From Limnohabitans_A sp048020265 (GTDB taxonomy: Bacteria > Pseudomonadota > Gammaproteobacteria > Burkholderiales > Burkholderiaceae_C): 64,000 bases of DNA. Shown one piece after another: positions 8,464-16,384 of this stretch; the first letter of the stretch is position 1, and every line of letters starts with the position of its first letter. The notes under the pieces are model-generated. The model was not told where the DNA came from. It was given only the letters and a program-made list of their open reading frames with translations, and made no database searches. The stretch spans positions 372,001 through 436,000 of the forward strand of contig NZ_CP171843.1 in the NCBI RefSeq assembly GCF_048020265.1. Reading direction: 5' to 3'. The translations under genes were made by a program, and so were the position numbers.

Positions 8464-8796
8464 ATGGTCGCCAACCCCGCCCCTAGCCCAGGCCTTGCCC
8501 TGGCCGAATCTGACGCGGTCTTTGAAAAGGCCGCCGAGGTGTTTCGCGTCATGTCGGCGCCCATGCGGCTGCGCATCATCAGCGCCCTGTGCGACGGTGA
8601 AAAAAACGTGGGGCAATTGCTGGCCGAGATCGCCACCACCCAGCCCAACATGTCGCAGCACCTGAACACGCTGTTTGTGGCGGGTGTGCTGGGCAAGCGG
8701 CGTGAGGGGGTGCAGATTTATTACCGCATCGCCAATGAACAGGTGGTCGCTTTGTGCCGGACCATGTGCTCACAGCTCACTGCGGCATTGCATTGA
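8464..8796 (+). CDS. ArsR-family dithiol repressor, SqrR/BigR-like
   Basis: A 110-residue winged-helix ArsR repressor. The recognition helix is TTQPNMSQHLNTLFVAGVL. Cysteines sit in SALCDGEKNVGQL (helix 2) and VALCRTMC (helix 5), the two positions whose thiols form a di- or tetrasulfide in SqrR/BigR sensors of sulfane sulfur. The start at 8464 is chosen because two upstream in-frame Met codons (8389, 8410) fall inside the predicted promoter. The gene leads a tight operon with fccA, fccB and soxYZ. Family knowledge predicts derepression by persulfides. Binding to the element at 8360 is inference. Confidence 0.85.
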   Translation: MVANPAPSPGLALAESDAVFEKAAEVFRVMSAPMRLRIISALCDGEKNVGQLLAEIATTQPNMSQHLNTLFVAGVLGKRREGVQIYYRIANEQVVALCRTMCSQLTAALH

Positions 8797-8838
8797 CACG
8801 ACAATCCCCTCCGTTGGGACCCTTCCGAAGGAAAAACC

Positions 8839-9150
8839 ATGAAGATTCACAACTTTTTTCTGGCATCGGCCGTCTGGATGGCCGCAGCTGCGTCGCAGGC
8901 GCAGTCTGCCGATGCTGCCCAGGTGCGCAGTTGGGCGGCCTCTTGCGCCGCTTGCCACGGCACCGATGGCCATGCCCAACCCGGCATGGCCGCTTTGGCC
9001 GGTGTGCCCAAGGACTTGATCGTGCAGAAAATGCTCGACTACAAGGCCGGCCGCATGCCCGCCGCCACCCTCATGCACCAGCTGGCCAAGGGCTACTCTG
9101 ACGAGCAGATCAGCGCCATCGCGGGGTATTTTGCCGCGCAAAAGAAATAA
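8839..9150 (+). CDS. fccA: c-type cytochrome subunit of flavocytochrome c sulfide dehydrogenase
   Basis: A 103-residue periplasmic monohaem cytochrome with a Sec signal peptide (MKIHNFFLASAVWMAAAASQA) and one haem motif CAACH at residues 36-40. A methionine for the sixth ligand is available in the GRMPAATLMHQLAKG segment. It accepts electrons from the flavoprotein FccB encoded 12 bp downstream during sulfide oxidation. The length matches the single-haem form of FccA rather than the dihaem form. A GAAGGA Shine-Dalgarno lies eight bases before the start. Confidence 0.88.
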   Translation: MKIHNFFLASAVWMAAAASQAQSADAAQVRSWAASCAACHGTDGHAQPGMAALAGVPKDLIVQKMLDYKAGRMPAATLMHQLAKGYSDEQISAIAGYFAAQKK

Positions 9151-9162
9151 GGACACACCGCC

Positions 9163-10437
9163 ATGCAACGTCGTCAATTTTTGCAGACCGGTTCTGCGCT
9201 GGGGGCCATGGGCCTGGTGTCGGGTTGTGCCACCGTGGGGGGTGGCAGCGGCCCCAAGGTGGTGGTGATCGGGGGTGGTTATGCGGGGGCCACGGCCGCC
9301 AAGTACATCCGCATGTGGTCTGGACAGAAAATCCAGGTCACCCTGGTCGAGCCCAATGAGGTCTTTGTGTCCTGCCCCATCTCCAACCTGGTGATCGGCG
9401 GCAGCAAGACCATGGCCGATATCACCACGCCCTACGACAACCTGACCAAGCGCCACGGCGTGCAGATCGTCAAGGACCGGGTCAACAGCATCGATGCCGA
9501 CAAGCGCATCGTCAAGCTGGCCGGTGGTGCCGAGTTGACCTATGACCGCCTGATCGTCTCGCCCGGCGTGGACTTCATGTGGGAAGCGCTGCCCGGCATG
9601 AACAAGCCTGGCGCCAAAGACAAGGTCATGCACGCCTGGAAAGCGGGTGCTCAGACCCTCACGCTGCGCAAGCAACTCGAAGCCATGCCCGATGGCGGCG
9701 TGTTCGCCATGGCGATCCCGCTGGCGCCTTACCGCTGCCCGCCCGGCCCTTACGAGCGGGCCTGCCAGGTGGCCGACTACTTCAGCAAAGCCAAGCCCAA
9801 GAGCAAGGTGCTGATTCTGGACGCCAACGACGACGTGACCTCCAAAGGGGCTTTGTTCAAGAAGGCCTGGGCCGAGCGCTACAAAGGCATCATCGACTAT
9901 CGCAGCAAACACCAGCTGACCGACGTCGATGTGGCAGCCAACACCTTGAAGTTCGAGTTCAATGACGACGTCAAGGCCAATGTGCTCAACGTCATCCCGG
10001 GCATGCGTGCCGGTGACATCGCGGTCAACGCGGGTTTGGCCACGGCCAACAAGCGCTGGTGTGAGGTGGACTTCTTGACCTTCGAATCCAAGGTCGCCAA
10101 AAACGTGCACGTGCTGGGCGACTCGATCCAGATTGCACCGGGCATGCCCAAGTCGGGCCACATGGCCAACCAGCACGGCAAGACCTGTGCGGCGGCCGTG
10201 GTGGCTTTGCTCACCGACCAGCCGGTGAACACCTTGCCGATCTACAACAACACCTGCTACAGCTTTGTCAGTGCCGAGGAAGTGGTGCATGTGGCCAGCG
10301 TGCACCGTTACGACGCCGCGCAAAAAACCATGCTCACCGTGCCTGGCTCGGGCGGTTTGTCGAGCGCGGCCAATGCGCTCGAAGGCCACTACGCGCTGGC
10401 CTGGGCGCGCAACATCTGGGCTGACACCCTGGCCTGA
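9163..10437 (+). CDS. fccB: Flavocytochrome c sulfide dehydrogenase flavoprotein subunit
   Basis: A 424-residue FAD protein that oxidises sulfide to polysulfide or sulfur in the periplasm and passes electrons to FccA. The N-terminus carries a twin-arginine signal (QRRQFLQ) with LVSGC at 18-22, which could also be a lipobox. The Rossmann motif VVVIGGGYAG is at 33-42. The redox-active cysteine candidates Cys192 (APYRCPPGP) and Cys365 (NNTCYSF) sit at the positions expected from Allochromatium FccB. Adjacent fccA and soxYZ support the assignment over a cytoplasmic quinone reductase. Confidence 0.93.
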   Translation: MQRRQFLQTGSALGAMGLVSGCATVGGGSGPKVVVIGGGYAGATAAKYIRMWSGQKIQVTLVEPNEVFVSCPISNLVIGGSKTMADITTPYDNLTKRHGVQIVKDRVNSIDADKRIVKLAGGAELTYDRLIVSPGVDFMWEALPGMNKPGAKDKVMHAWKAGAQTLTLRKQLEAMPDGGVFAMAIPLAPYRCPPGPYERACQVADYFSKAKPKSKVLILDANDDVTSKGALFKKAWAERYKGIIDYRSKHQLTDVDVAANTLKFEFNDDVKANVLNVIPGMRAGDIAVNAGLATANKRWCEVDFLTFESKVAKNVHVLGDSIQIAPGMPKSGHMANQHGKTCAAAVVALLTDQPVNTLPIYNNTCYSFVSAEEVVHVASVHRYDAAQKTMLTVPGSGGLSSAANALEGHYALAWARNIWADTLA

Positions 10438-10442
10438 CCTTC

Positions 10443-11258
10443 ATGCCGATCCACCACGCTCCCAGTCACACCCGCCGCCAGCTGCTGCAAGGCGCTGCAG
10501 CGGCTGGCATGTGCGCGTCTCTTGGGGCGTGGCCCGCTTTGGCCATAGCGGCATCGCCCGCTTTCGAGGCCAAAACCTTGGCCCAGGTGGCCAAGGCTCT
10601 GGGGGCGAAATCGGTCACGGCCAGCGCCGATGTGCGCCTGAATACCCTGGACTACGCCGAAAACGGGGCGGCGGTGCCGGTGGACATTGGCACTTCTTTG
10701 CCGGGGGTCGAGCGCATCGCCCTGTTTGTCGAAAAGAACCCCACGCCGCTGATCGCTGTTTTCCAGCCTGGCGAATCGGTCGACACCGCCTTGACCCTGC
10801 ACACCAAGATGGCCCAGACCTCGGCGGTGTACGCCCTGGTGATCCTGGCCGATGGCCGGGCCCTGTTTGCCAAAAAAGACGTCAAGGTGGTGCTGGGCAG
10901 CTGTGGCGCGGTGTCCGATATCCCGGACAACGTGGACGCCAAACGCGCCACCGAGCCCACGCGCATCCGCGTGCAAATTCAGGGCGAGTCGGCGCTTGTG
11001 CGCATGCGCATGGCCCACGAGATGGAGTCCGGCCAACGCAAGAACGCGGCGGGCAAACTGGTGCCTGCCTGGCACATCGACCAGTTGACCGTGCAGCTCA
11101 ACGGCAAACCGGTCCTCACGGCCGACTGGGGCCCGGGTGTTTCGCGCAACCCGTATTTGCAATTCACCCTCAAAAAGGCCAAGGCGGGCGAAAAACTCAC
11201 TGTCGTCTGGCGCGACAACAAAGGCGCACTGCGCAGCGACGATCAGCTGCTGGTCTGA
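10443..11258 (+). CDS. SoxY-SoxZ single-chain sulfur carrier
   Basis: A 271-residue fusion. Residues about 45-155 are SoxY: the sulfur-binding arm appears as KVVLGSCGA with Cys154, corresponding to the GGCGG arm that normally ends SoxY. Residues about 172-271 are SoxZ, with MAHEMESGQR, AWHIDQLTVQLNG, WGPGVSRNPYLQF and VVWRDNKG. A twin-arginine signal (TRRQLLQGAAA) would export the single chain. In canonical Sox systems SoxY and SoxZ are separate and the swinging arm is a free C-terminus; here it is an internal linker of about 20 residues. Start ATG 10443 lies 5 bp after fccB. No soxAX, soxB or soxCD is in the window. Confidence 0.9.
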   Translation: MPIHHAPSHTRRQLLQGAAAAGMCASLGAWPALAIAASPAFEAKTLAQVAKALGAKSVTASADVRLNTLDYAENGAAVPVDIGTSLPGVERIALFVEKNPTPLIAVFQPGESVDTALTLHTKMAQTSAVYALVILADGRALFAKKDVKVVLGSCGAVSDIPDNVDAKRATEPTRIRVQIQGESALVRMRMAHEMESGQRKNAAGKLVPAWHIDQLTVQLNGKPVLTADWGPGVSRNPYLQFTLKKAKAGEKLTVVWRDNKGALRSDDQLLV

Positions 11259-11272
11259 GGGGTTTCGCCGTG

Positions 11273-11307
11273 ATCAAACCACACAGATGGGTTTGATAGA
11301 TGTTTTT
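11273..11307 (+). terminator. Hairpin plus U-run after soxYZ
   Basis: ATCAAACC (11273-11280), nine bases, GGTTTGAT (11290-11297) form a perfect 8-bp stem followed by AGATG and TTTTT (11303-11307). It fits an intrinsic terminator for the arsR-fcc-soxYZ operon. The arms are also the TCAAACC/GGTTTGA half-sites seen at 8381-8401, so an operator function is a real alternative. Confidence 0.55.
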
Positions 11308-11332
11308 CTTATTTGAAAATGAAAAAACAGTC

Positions 11333-11362
11333 GTTTGAGTTTTAAAGAGTGGCTTTCAGAAT
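11333..11362 (+). promoter_or_regulatory. Predicted promoter of first sulfate-binding protein gene
   Basis: CGTTTGAG begins at 11332, with GTTTGA at 11333-11338, and the -10 CAGAAT is at 11357-11362. The 18-bp distance from GTTTGA to the -10 is identical to the promoters at 8382 and 22777. The full 28-bp element is not conserved upstream here. Confidence 0.5.
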
Positions 11363-11404
11363 CGCTTCCATCCATTTTGGATGTGCATGTTCTGGAGTCT
11401 GTTC

Positions 11405-12415
11405 ATGAAAATCTCTCGCCGCTTCTTTCCACTGGCTGCCATCGCAGCGCTGTCATTTTCGGGCTGGGTGGCCCAGGCACAAAGCCCTGTGTCCTTGCTC
11501 AATGTGTCGTATGACCCGACCCGTGAGCTGTATGCCGAATTCAACCAGGCCTTTGCCAGACACTGGAGGGCCAAAACTGGCCAGGATGTGAGCTTCAAGC
11601 AGTCGCATGGCGGCTCGGGCAAGCAGGCGCGTTCGGTCATTGACGGTTTGGACGCCGATGTGGCCACCCTGGCGTTGGCCGGTGACACCGACGCCCTGCA
11701 CAAAAACGGCAACCTGATCCCCAAAGACTGGCAAAAGCGCTTGCCGCACAACAGCTCGCCTTACACCTCGACCATCGTGCTGGTGGTGCGTGCGGGCAAC
11801 CCCAAAGGCATCCGCGACTGGGACGATCTGGTCAAACCCGGTATCAGTGTGATCACGCCCAACCCCAAAACATCGGGTGGTGCCCGCTGGAACTACCTGG
11901 CGGCCTGGGAGTTTGCCAAGCGCCAGTACGGCAGTGATGCCAAGGCCAAAGACTTCGTGACCGCACTCTACAAGAACGTGCCCGTGCTCGACACCGGGGC
12001 GCGGGGCTCGTCCATCACCTTTGCCCAGCGTGCGCAAGGCGATGTGTTCATCAGCTGGGAAAACGAAGCCCACCTGTTGGAAAAAGAATTCGGCAGCAAG
12101 ATCGATGTGGTCTACCCGTCCATCAGCATCTTGGCCGAGCCCGCTGTGACCGTGGTCGACAAAAACGTGGACCGCAAAGGCACCCGCGCCGTGGCCCAGG
12201 CTTACCTGGAATACCTCTACACCGACGAAGGCCAGGACATCGCGGGCAAAAACTTTTACCGCCCGATCTCGCCCAAGGCCCAGGCCAAATATGCCAAGCG
12301 CTTCCCCAAATTGAACCTGTTCACCATCGATCAGGCCTTTGGCGGCTGGGAAAAAGCGGACAAAACCCACTTTGCCGACGGCGGCAGTTTTGATCAGATT
12401 TACAGCAAGAGGTGA
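11405..12415 (+). CDS. sbp: Sulfate/thiosulfate ABC transporter substrate-binding protein (first copy)
   Basis: A 336-residue periplasmic sulfate-binding protein. The signal peptide ends near AQA (residue about 26). Family motifs follow: LLNVSYDPTRELY, GSGKQARSVIDGLDADVATLA, GNPKGIRDWDDLVKPG and NPKTSGGARWNYLAAW. Start ATG 11405 gives the signal peptide; upstream in-frame Met codons add only MCMFWSLF. It is a paralogue of the protein at 22885-23877, which heads the cysTWA operon. No permease or ATPase gene is next to this copy, so it probably shares the CysTWA membrane complex. Confidence 0.9.
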   Translation: MKISRRFFPLAAIAALSFSGWVAQAQSPVSLLNVSYDPTRELYAEFNQAFARHWRAKTGQDVSFKQSHGGSGKQARSVIDGLDADVATLALAGDTDALHKNGNLIPKDWQKRLPHNSSPYTSTIVLVVRAGNPKGIRDWDDLVKPGISVITPNPKTSGGARWNYLAAWEFAKRQYGSDAKAKDFVTALYKNVPVLDTGARGSSITFAQRAQGDVFISWENEAHLLEKEFGSKIDVVYPSISILAEPAVTVVDKNVDRKGTRAVAQAYLEYLYTDEGQDIAGKNFYRPISPKAQAKYAKRFPKLNLFTIDQAFGGWEKADKTHFADGGSFDQIYSKR

Positions 12416-12420
12416 GGGAG

Positions 12421-12449
12421 ACCCACTTCTAAGCCCTCAAACAGTGGGT
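12421..12449. terminator. Inverted repeat between convergent genes
   Basis: ACCCACT (12421-12427) pairs with AGTGGGT (12443-12449) over 7 bp. It lies in the 57-bp gap between the first sulfate-binding protein gene and the convergent kinase gene. There is no U-run, so this is a weak bidirectional terminator candidate. Confidence 0.3.
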
Positions 12450-12472
12450 TCACACATCCGGCGTTCCAGCTT

Positions 12473-13894
12473 TTAGTCTGTGCCCTGGCCTGCCTGCAAA
12501 GGCAGTGTCATGCGCACGCGGGCACCAGCGCCATCGAGGTTTTCCAGGGACAAGCGTCCTTGAAATTGGGCCAGGATGCCCCGCGTCATGGTCAAGCCCA
12601 TCCCAGCCATCGGGTCTGTGCTTGGATGAGCGTGCGCAGGGTTGGACGTCAGCCAGTGGTGGACAAAACCGGGGCCTGAATCGGTGACCTCGATCCAGAC
12701 CTCTGTAGCCGACGCTGCCATGGACACGCCGATGGTGCGGTGAACGCGACCCTGGACCGCCTGCATGGCGTTGCGCAACACTTGCACCAGGGCCTGCGTC
12801 AGAGGCAGCCGTTCAGCCCGAACATACAAGGGGTTTGGCGGCAAGCAGATGTGCAGCGTTACACCCTGATAAATTAGCGCCTGGCGCAGCAGGTCATGCG
12901 CATCCTGAACCACCGATTGCAGTGGCTGTGTGGCGGCGGTCACCGCTGTCGGTGCTGGGCGCAAGAAGCTGCGAATGTGCTCGACCATGTCTGCACTGCG
13001 GCGCAGCCCCTGCACCACTTGCACCAGCGATGTTTGCACCTTTTGCGCATCCGGTGTGGCCGTTTGCAGCATACGGCGCACGATTTGCAGTTGCAACGAG
13101 GTGGCTGTCAGCGGTTGCAAGATGGCATGTCCCAGCGAATTGGCCAGCACGCCCAGCGTGTGTTGACGGTCCCGCAGGGCCAGGGCATGGCTGCGTTCAT
13201 GCCACTGCTGAGACTGCCATTGCGACTGGCGAAGCGCCATGTTCTGTCGCAGCGAGCGTTCCAGCGCCAGACCGAGATAACCCATGTAGGACAACAGCAG
13301 CGTCAGCAACGAAGTTCCACCCAAAATGTGGCTGACCATGCTGCTTTGCAATGTTTCCAAATTGGCCAGGCCTTGCATCGTCGCCAGGGCAGCGATCCCC
13401 ATGCTGGCGGTCATCAGGCCATAGCCCAATGTCATGAACCAGGCATTGCGGCTGCGCTCCTGGTGCGCCAGCTGCCAAGCCGATACCGTCAGGATCGTCA
13501 GGCCTGCGCAGTTGACCAGACGCACCAGCACGGCCAGATCCTGAGCGCCTTTGTCGTCAAAGCCCAGCACGATGGTGGCCCCGTAAGTCAGCACCGCTGC
13601 CACGGGCCAAGGCCAGCGCCAGACCCGGTGCATGTCCATACGCAAAGACTGGGACAGCACCAAAAAAGATCCGAGAAACAGAGTCTGGGCCACGCTGTAA
13701 CTCCAGAAATCCGAGATCTGGTTGCGCAGGCTGATCAGCCACACACTCACGCCCACCAGAGCACCACCCAAGCACCACAGCAAAGTGGCCCCACGCCTGG
13801 GTCGCCCCAGCATCATCCAGGTCATCGCCGAGAGCAGCAGGAACAGCAAGGCACTGACCCTGAAGATCGTGATGATGTCGAGTGGGTTGTTCAC
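12473..13894 (-). CDS. Membrane histidine kinase-like protein with altered H-box
   Basis: A 473-residue protein with six to seven hydrophobic segments in residues 1-215, a dimerisation helix and a HATPase domain (N-box VLRNAMQAV, G1 DSGPGF, G2 GMGLTMTRGI). The phosphoacceptor region reads SLGHAILQPLTA, where the usual form, seen in its neighbour, is SLAHELNQPLTA. The His is kept but the following Glu, normally the catalytic acid/base, is Ala. It overlaps the upstream kinase gene by 4 bp (ATGA), and together with the regulator at 15297 forms a three-gene operon. It may be a kinase-defective partner of its paralogue. The signal sensed is unknown. Confidence 0.8.
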   Translation of the reverse strand: MNNPLDIITIFRVSALLFLLLSAMTWMMLGRPRRGATLLWCLGGALVGVSVWLISLRNQISDFWSYSVAQTLFLGSFLVLSQSLRMDMHRVWRWPWPVAAVLTYGATIVLGFDDKGAQDLAVLVRLVNCAGLTILTVSAWQLAHQERSRNAWFMTLGYGLMTASMGIAALATMQGLANLETLQSSMVSHILGGTSLLTLLLSYMGYLGLALERSLRQNMALRQSQWQSQQWHERSHALALRDRQHTLGVLANSLGHAILQPLTATSLQLQIVRRMLQTATPDAQKVQTSLVQVVQGLRRSADMVEHIRSFLRPAPTAVTAATQPLQSVVQDAHDLLRQALIYQGVTLHICLPPNPLYVRAERLPLTQALVQVLRNAMQAVQGRVHRTIGVSMAASATEVWIEVTDSGPGFVHHWLTSNPAHAHPSTDPMAGMGLTMTRGILAQFQGRLSLENLDGAGARVRMTLPLQAGQGTD

Positions 13895-15294
13895 GCCGCA
13901 GCTCCTGTGGTCATGGGCATGGACACCACGGCTTCCAACCCGCCGTGCGGGTGGTTGCGCAATTGCAGTTGCCCTTGGTGACGTGTCACGATTTCGCGCG
14001 AGATGGCCAGGCCAAGACCCATGCCTTCGTGCCGTGAGCTTTGGAAAGGCTCGCCCCAGCGTTCGATCACGTCCGTCGGCATACCTGGTCCTGAATCACG
14101 GATCACCAGCATCACGCGGTCTTGCTGCGCGTGGCAGCCTAGCCACAAACGCCGATCTGAGCGCGTGGCCATGGCTTGCAGCGCATTGCGCAGCAGGTTG
14201 ATCACCACTTGAGAAAAGCCCAACCCATCGCCCACACACCACAGGGGGTGTGGTGAGCGTTTTTGGATCAGTTGGACCGATAGGCGGTGACATTCCGGTG
14301 CCATTTGTTCCAGCGTCCGGTCCAGAACGGCTTGCAGATCTACCCGTTCGTGGTGCTGTGCGACAAGCTCGTTCTCGCCGCGAATGCGTTGCAGGATGCG
14401 CACCGTGCGCTCGACCCCGATTTCGATTTGATCGAGCAAGCGCAACAGCATGGGGTTAGCTGCCGGTGCGAGGGTCCATTGACGCTCAGCCATTTGTGCA
14501 TTCATCGTCGCCGCTGTCAGTGGCTGGTTCAGTTCATGGGCCAGCGAACCGGACACGATCGCCATGCGGCCTCGCTTTTCCAGGTGCGTGAGTTGGGTGT
14601 CCAGCAGTTGCGTTTGTAAAGCAGCCTGCTGGGCCTGCTGCGCCTTCAGTTTGTCGCTGGCCGCTTCGTCCAGGACCAGGCCCACGTAACTCACATTGGT
14701 CACCACGGTCATGAGCAACACCACCAGGGAAATCACGCTGGCGTCCCAGGTGTTGCTGAAAGGGCTGGGGTCAACGATGTGACCTGCGGTCCACACACTG
14801 TGGGCCATCAGCGACAAGCCAACCACCAGGTGTGCGCCAGCGATCAGTGCGGCGTTCAGGCTGTGGATGTGCCGTGACAGGCGCCAGGCCCAAAAAGCCG
14901 TGTACACGCCCAAACAGCCCAGTGTGAAGCGGTACAGCACGCCACGCCAGGCGTCGGATGTCCACTCGTAAAGGGCGCTGTAAAAGAGCAAGGCCAGCAC
15001 CATGCGGCCCGCCCAGCCCGCCAGTGTCCAGTGTTTCCCAAGGCTCATGCGCAGCGATTGGGCGCTGCACACAAAACAGCCGATGATGAGGGTGTTGGCC
15101 ACATGGAAACTCACCACCATCGGCACTTTGGGCCGCAAGCCCAGCAGCACGATGCCCACGCCCGCCATCAGACCCCCCAGGCACCACAGGTCGGCTGCCC
15201 AACTGCCCTGCCGGGGCAGAATCAACCACTTCATCAAGGGCAACACCAGAAACAGCACGGTGGCGAGCAGGAGGGTGGTTTGGCTGTCGAACAT
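13891..15294 (-). CDS. Membrane sensor histidine kinase
   Basis: A 467-residue kinase with an N-terminal membrane domain of about seven helices (residues 1-215, no periplasmic sensor domain), a coiled linker rich in Gln (KAQQAQQAALQTQ), a canonical HisKA H-box SLAHELNQPLTA and HATPase motifs (N-box LLRNALQAM, G1 DSGPGM, G2 GMGLGLAIS). Start MFDSQTTLLL at 15294 lies 2 bp after the response-regulator stop. The membrane domains of this protein and of the next kinase share layout and short motifs such as AQSLRM/SQSLRM, suggesting duplication. Confidence 0.85.
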   Translation of the reverse strand: MFDSQTTLLLATVLFLVLPLMKWLILPRQGSWAADLWCLGGLMAGVGIVLLGLRPKVPMVVSFHVANTLIIGCFVCSAQSLRMSLGKHWTLAGWAGRMVLALLFYSALYEWTSDAWRGVLYRFTLGCLGVYTAFWAWRLSRHIHSLNAALIAGAHLVVGLSLMAHSVWTAGHIVDPSPFSNTWDASVISLVVLLMTVVTNVSYVGLVLDEAASDKLKAQQAQQAALQTQLLDTQLTHLEKRGRMAIVSGSLAHELNQPLTAATMNAQMAERQWTLAPAANPMLLRLLDQIEIGVERTVRILQRIRGENELVAQHHERVDLQAVLDRTLEQMAPECHRLSVQLIQKRSPHPLWCVGDGLGFSQVVINLLRNALQAMATRSDRRLWLGCHAQQDRVMLVIRDSGPGMPTDVIERWGEPFQSSRHEGMGLGLAISREIVTRHQGQLQLRNHPHGGLEAVVSMPMTTGAAA

Positions 15295-15296
15295 GC

Positions 15297-15725
15297 TCAG
15301 TTGTCGAAAAGGGCAGCTTCCAGGGATTCCAGCCCGAATGGCTTGGCCAACACCTTCACCCCCTGCATGTCTGTCGCCCGTGCTTGCAAGGCTCCTTCGA
15401 GGGCGGCCGTGATCATCACCATGCGCAGCTGTGGTTGCAGGCGCCGCAAAGTCAGAACCAGATCGATGCCGTTCATGCCAGGCAAATTCAGGTCCAGCAC
15501 CACCGCTTGCAGCGCTGCCGCTGTGCCATCTGCGAGTTGCAAGCACAGTTGACCGTTGCGTACTTGTAAAGACTGGAGTAAGGACTCGGCACTGTGGTGC
15601 ACGCTGGTGGAGACGCCTTGAAAGGACAGCAGCGTCTGCAGTGCCTGGGTGATCTGCTCTTCATCGTCGACCAGTGCTACACACTGCGGCAGCGACTGGG
15701 GTTCATCTGCTCCCATTTGCACCAT
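15297..15725 (-). CDS. Stand-alone response regulator receiver domain
   Basis: A 142-residue single REC domain with no output domain. Acidic pocket VDDEE (about 19-23), phosphoacceptor Asp in VVLDLNLPGMNG (about 78), conserved Thr in MITAALEG and Lys in LAKPFG are all present. It is the first gene of the minus-strand operon with two membrane kinases. Without an output domain it may act by protein contact or as a phosphate shuttle to a regulator elsewhere. The start may be Met1 (15725) or Met4 (15716). Confidence 0.82.
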   Translation of the reverse strand: MVQMGADEPQSLPQCVALVDDEEQITQALQTLLSFQGVSTSVHHSAESLLQSLQVRNGQLCLQLADGTAAALQAVVLDLNLPGMNGIDLVLTLRRLQPQLRMVMITAALEGALQARATDMQGVKVLAKPFGLESLEAALFDN

Positions 15726-15918
15726 GCTTTGACCCCTCTTTTATGCCGCGGTTTGTGAAACCTGAATCATAAAAGATGCCCATCTCACTGCCGTGCAGTC
15801 CATGAAACGCGCTTTTGGGTTGGACTGAGGGCCCACGACATCGGCGTTGGACCCGCAGCATGCTTCGGGTGATTCAGCGCACCGACGTGGCCGTGCGGCG
15901 GACTTAATCTGAGCCGCG
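15726..15918. other. Intergenic region upstream of the kinase operon
   Basis: This 193-bp gap between two minus-strand genes should contain the promoter of the regulator-kinase operon. I see no convincing -35/-10 pair, strong palindrome or small gene with a good ribosome site in it. Confidence 0.3.
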
Positions 15919-16257
15919 TCAGGACCGCGATGTGAAGGCTGCGCGGCGTCCGGCCGACTTTTCCATTTGGCGGGCGATGTTGCCGCAGACCAGGTCGCAC
16001 AGCGCAAAGATCGAGGGATCGGCGATGCGGTAGTAGGCGCTGGTGCCCCGGCTTTCGCGCTCGACCAGGCCTTGCTGTGTCATCAAGGCCAGGTGGCGTG
16101 AAACGTTGGCGGCGGTGAAGCCACACATCTGGGCCAGCTCGCCCACATTGCGTTCGCCCGAGCGCAGGATGTTGAGGATTTGCAAGCGCGTGGGCTCGGC
16201 CAGTACCTGGAAGTAGGCCGCAACTTCCACCAACGCGCCTTCTGGCAACTGTTCCAT
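15919..16257 (-). CDS. ArsR-family repressor of the RND efflux operon
   Basis: A 112-residue winged-helix ArsR protein. The recognition helix is TAANVSRHLALMTQQGLV. Cysteines are in AQMCGFT (start of helix 3) and FALCDLVC (helix 5); the helix-2 cysteine of the SqrR type is Arg here (NILRSGERNVGEL), so the sensor site differs from the repressor at 8464. The start at 16257 (MEQLPEG) is chosen because CAGGAG lies nine bases upstream; an ATG at 16293 is possible but has no ribosome site. It is divergent from the RND operon at 16385 and presumably represses it. Confidence 0.82.
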   Translation of the reverse strand: MEQLPEGALVEVAAYFQVLAEPTRLQILNILRSGERNVGELAQMCGFTAANVSRHLALMTQQGLVERESRGTSAYYRIADPSIFALCDLVCGNIARQMEKSAGRRAAFTSRS

Positions 16258-16326
16258 GGGGGTGCACTCCTGAGGTTTGGTGGATTGTTTCATGGGTGGA
16301 TTGACCGTGTTGTTTTTTATTGTATC

Positions 16327-16344
16327 ATTGCATAATCAAGCAAT
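16327..16344. promoter_or_regulatory. Candidate ArsR operator
   Basis: ATTGC (16327-16331)-N8-GCAAT (16340-16344) is a perfect inverted repeat. It lies in the AT-rich 127-bp region between the divergent arsR gene and the RND operon. ATAAGCAA at 16352-16359 follows, matching the first eight bases of the 28-bp element at 8360, but the rest of that element is absent. Confidence 0.5.
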
Positions 16345-16384
16345 CAGTTAAATAAGCAAGTAATAATCGATAAAGGACAAAACC

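Noticed and set aside
10443..11258. SoxYZ fusion as a sequencing frameshift joining two genes
   Set aside because: The linker of about 20 residues is in-frame with normal codon use and no stop or ribosome site between the domains, and the SoxY arm is altered (GSCGA), which would not result from a single-base error.
11273..11297. Calling the ATCAAACC/GGTTTGAT repeat only an operator
   Set aside because: It is followed by a T-run directly after the operon end, so a terminator is at least as likely. It is listed as such with the alternative noted.
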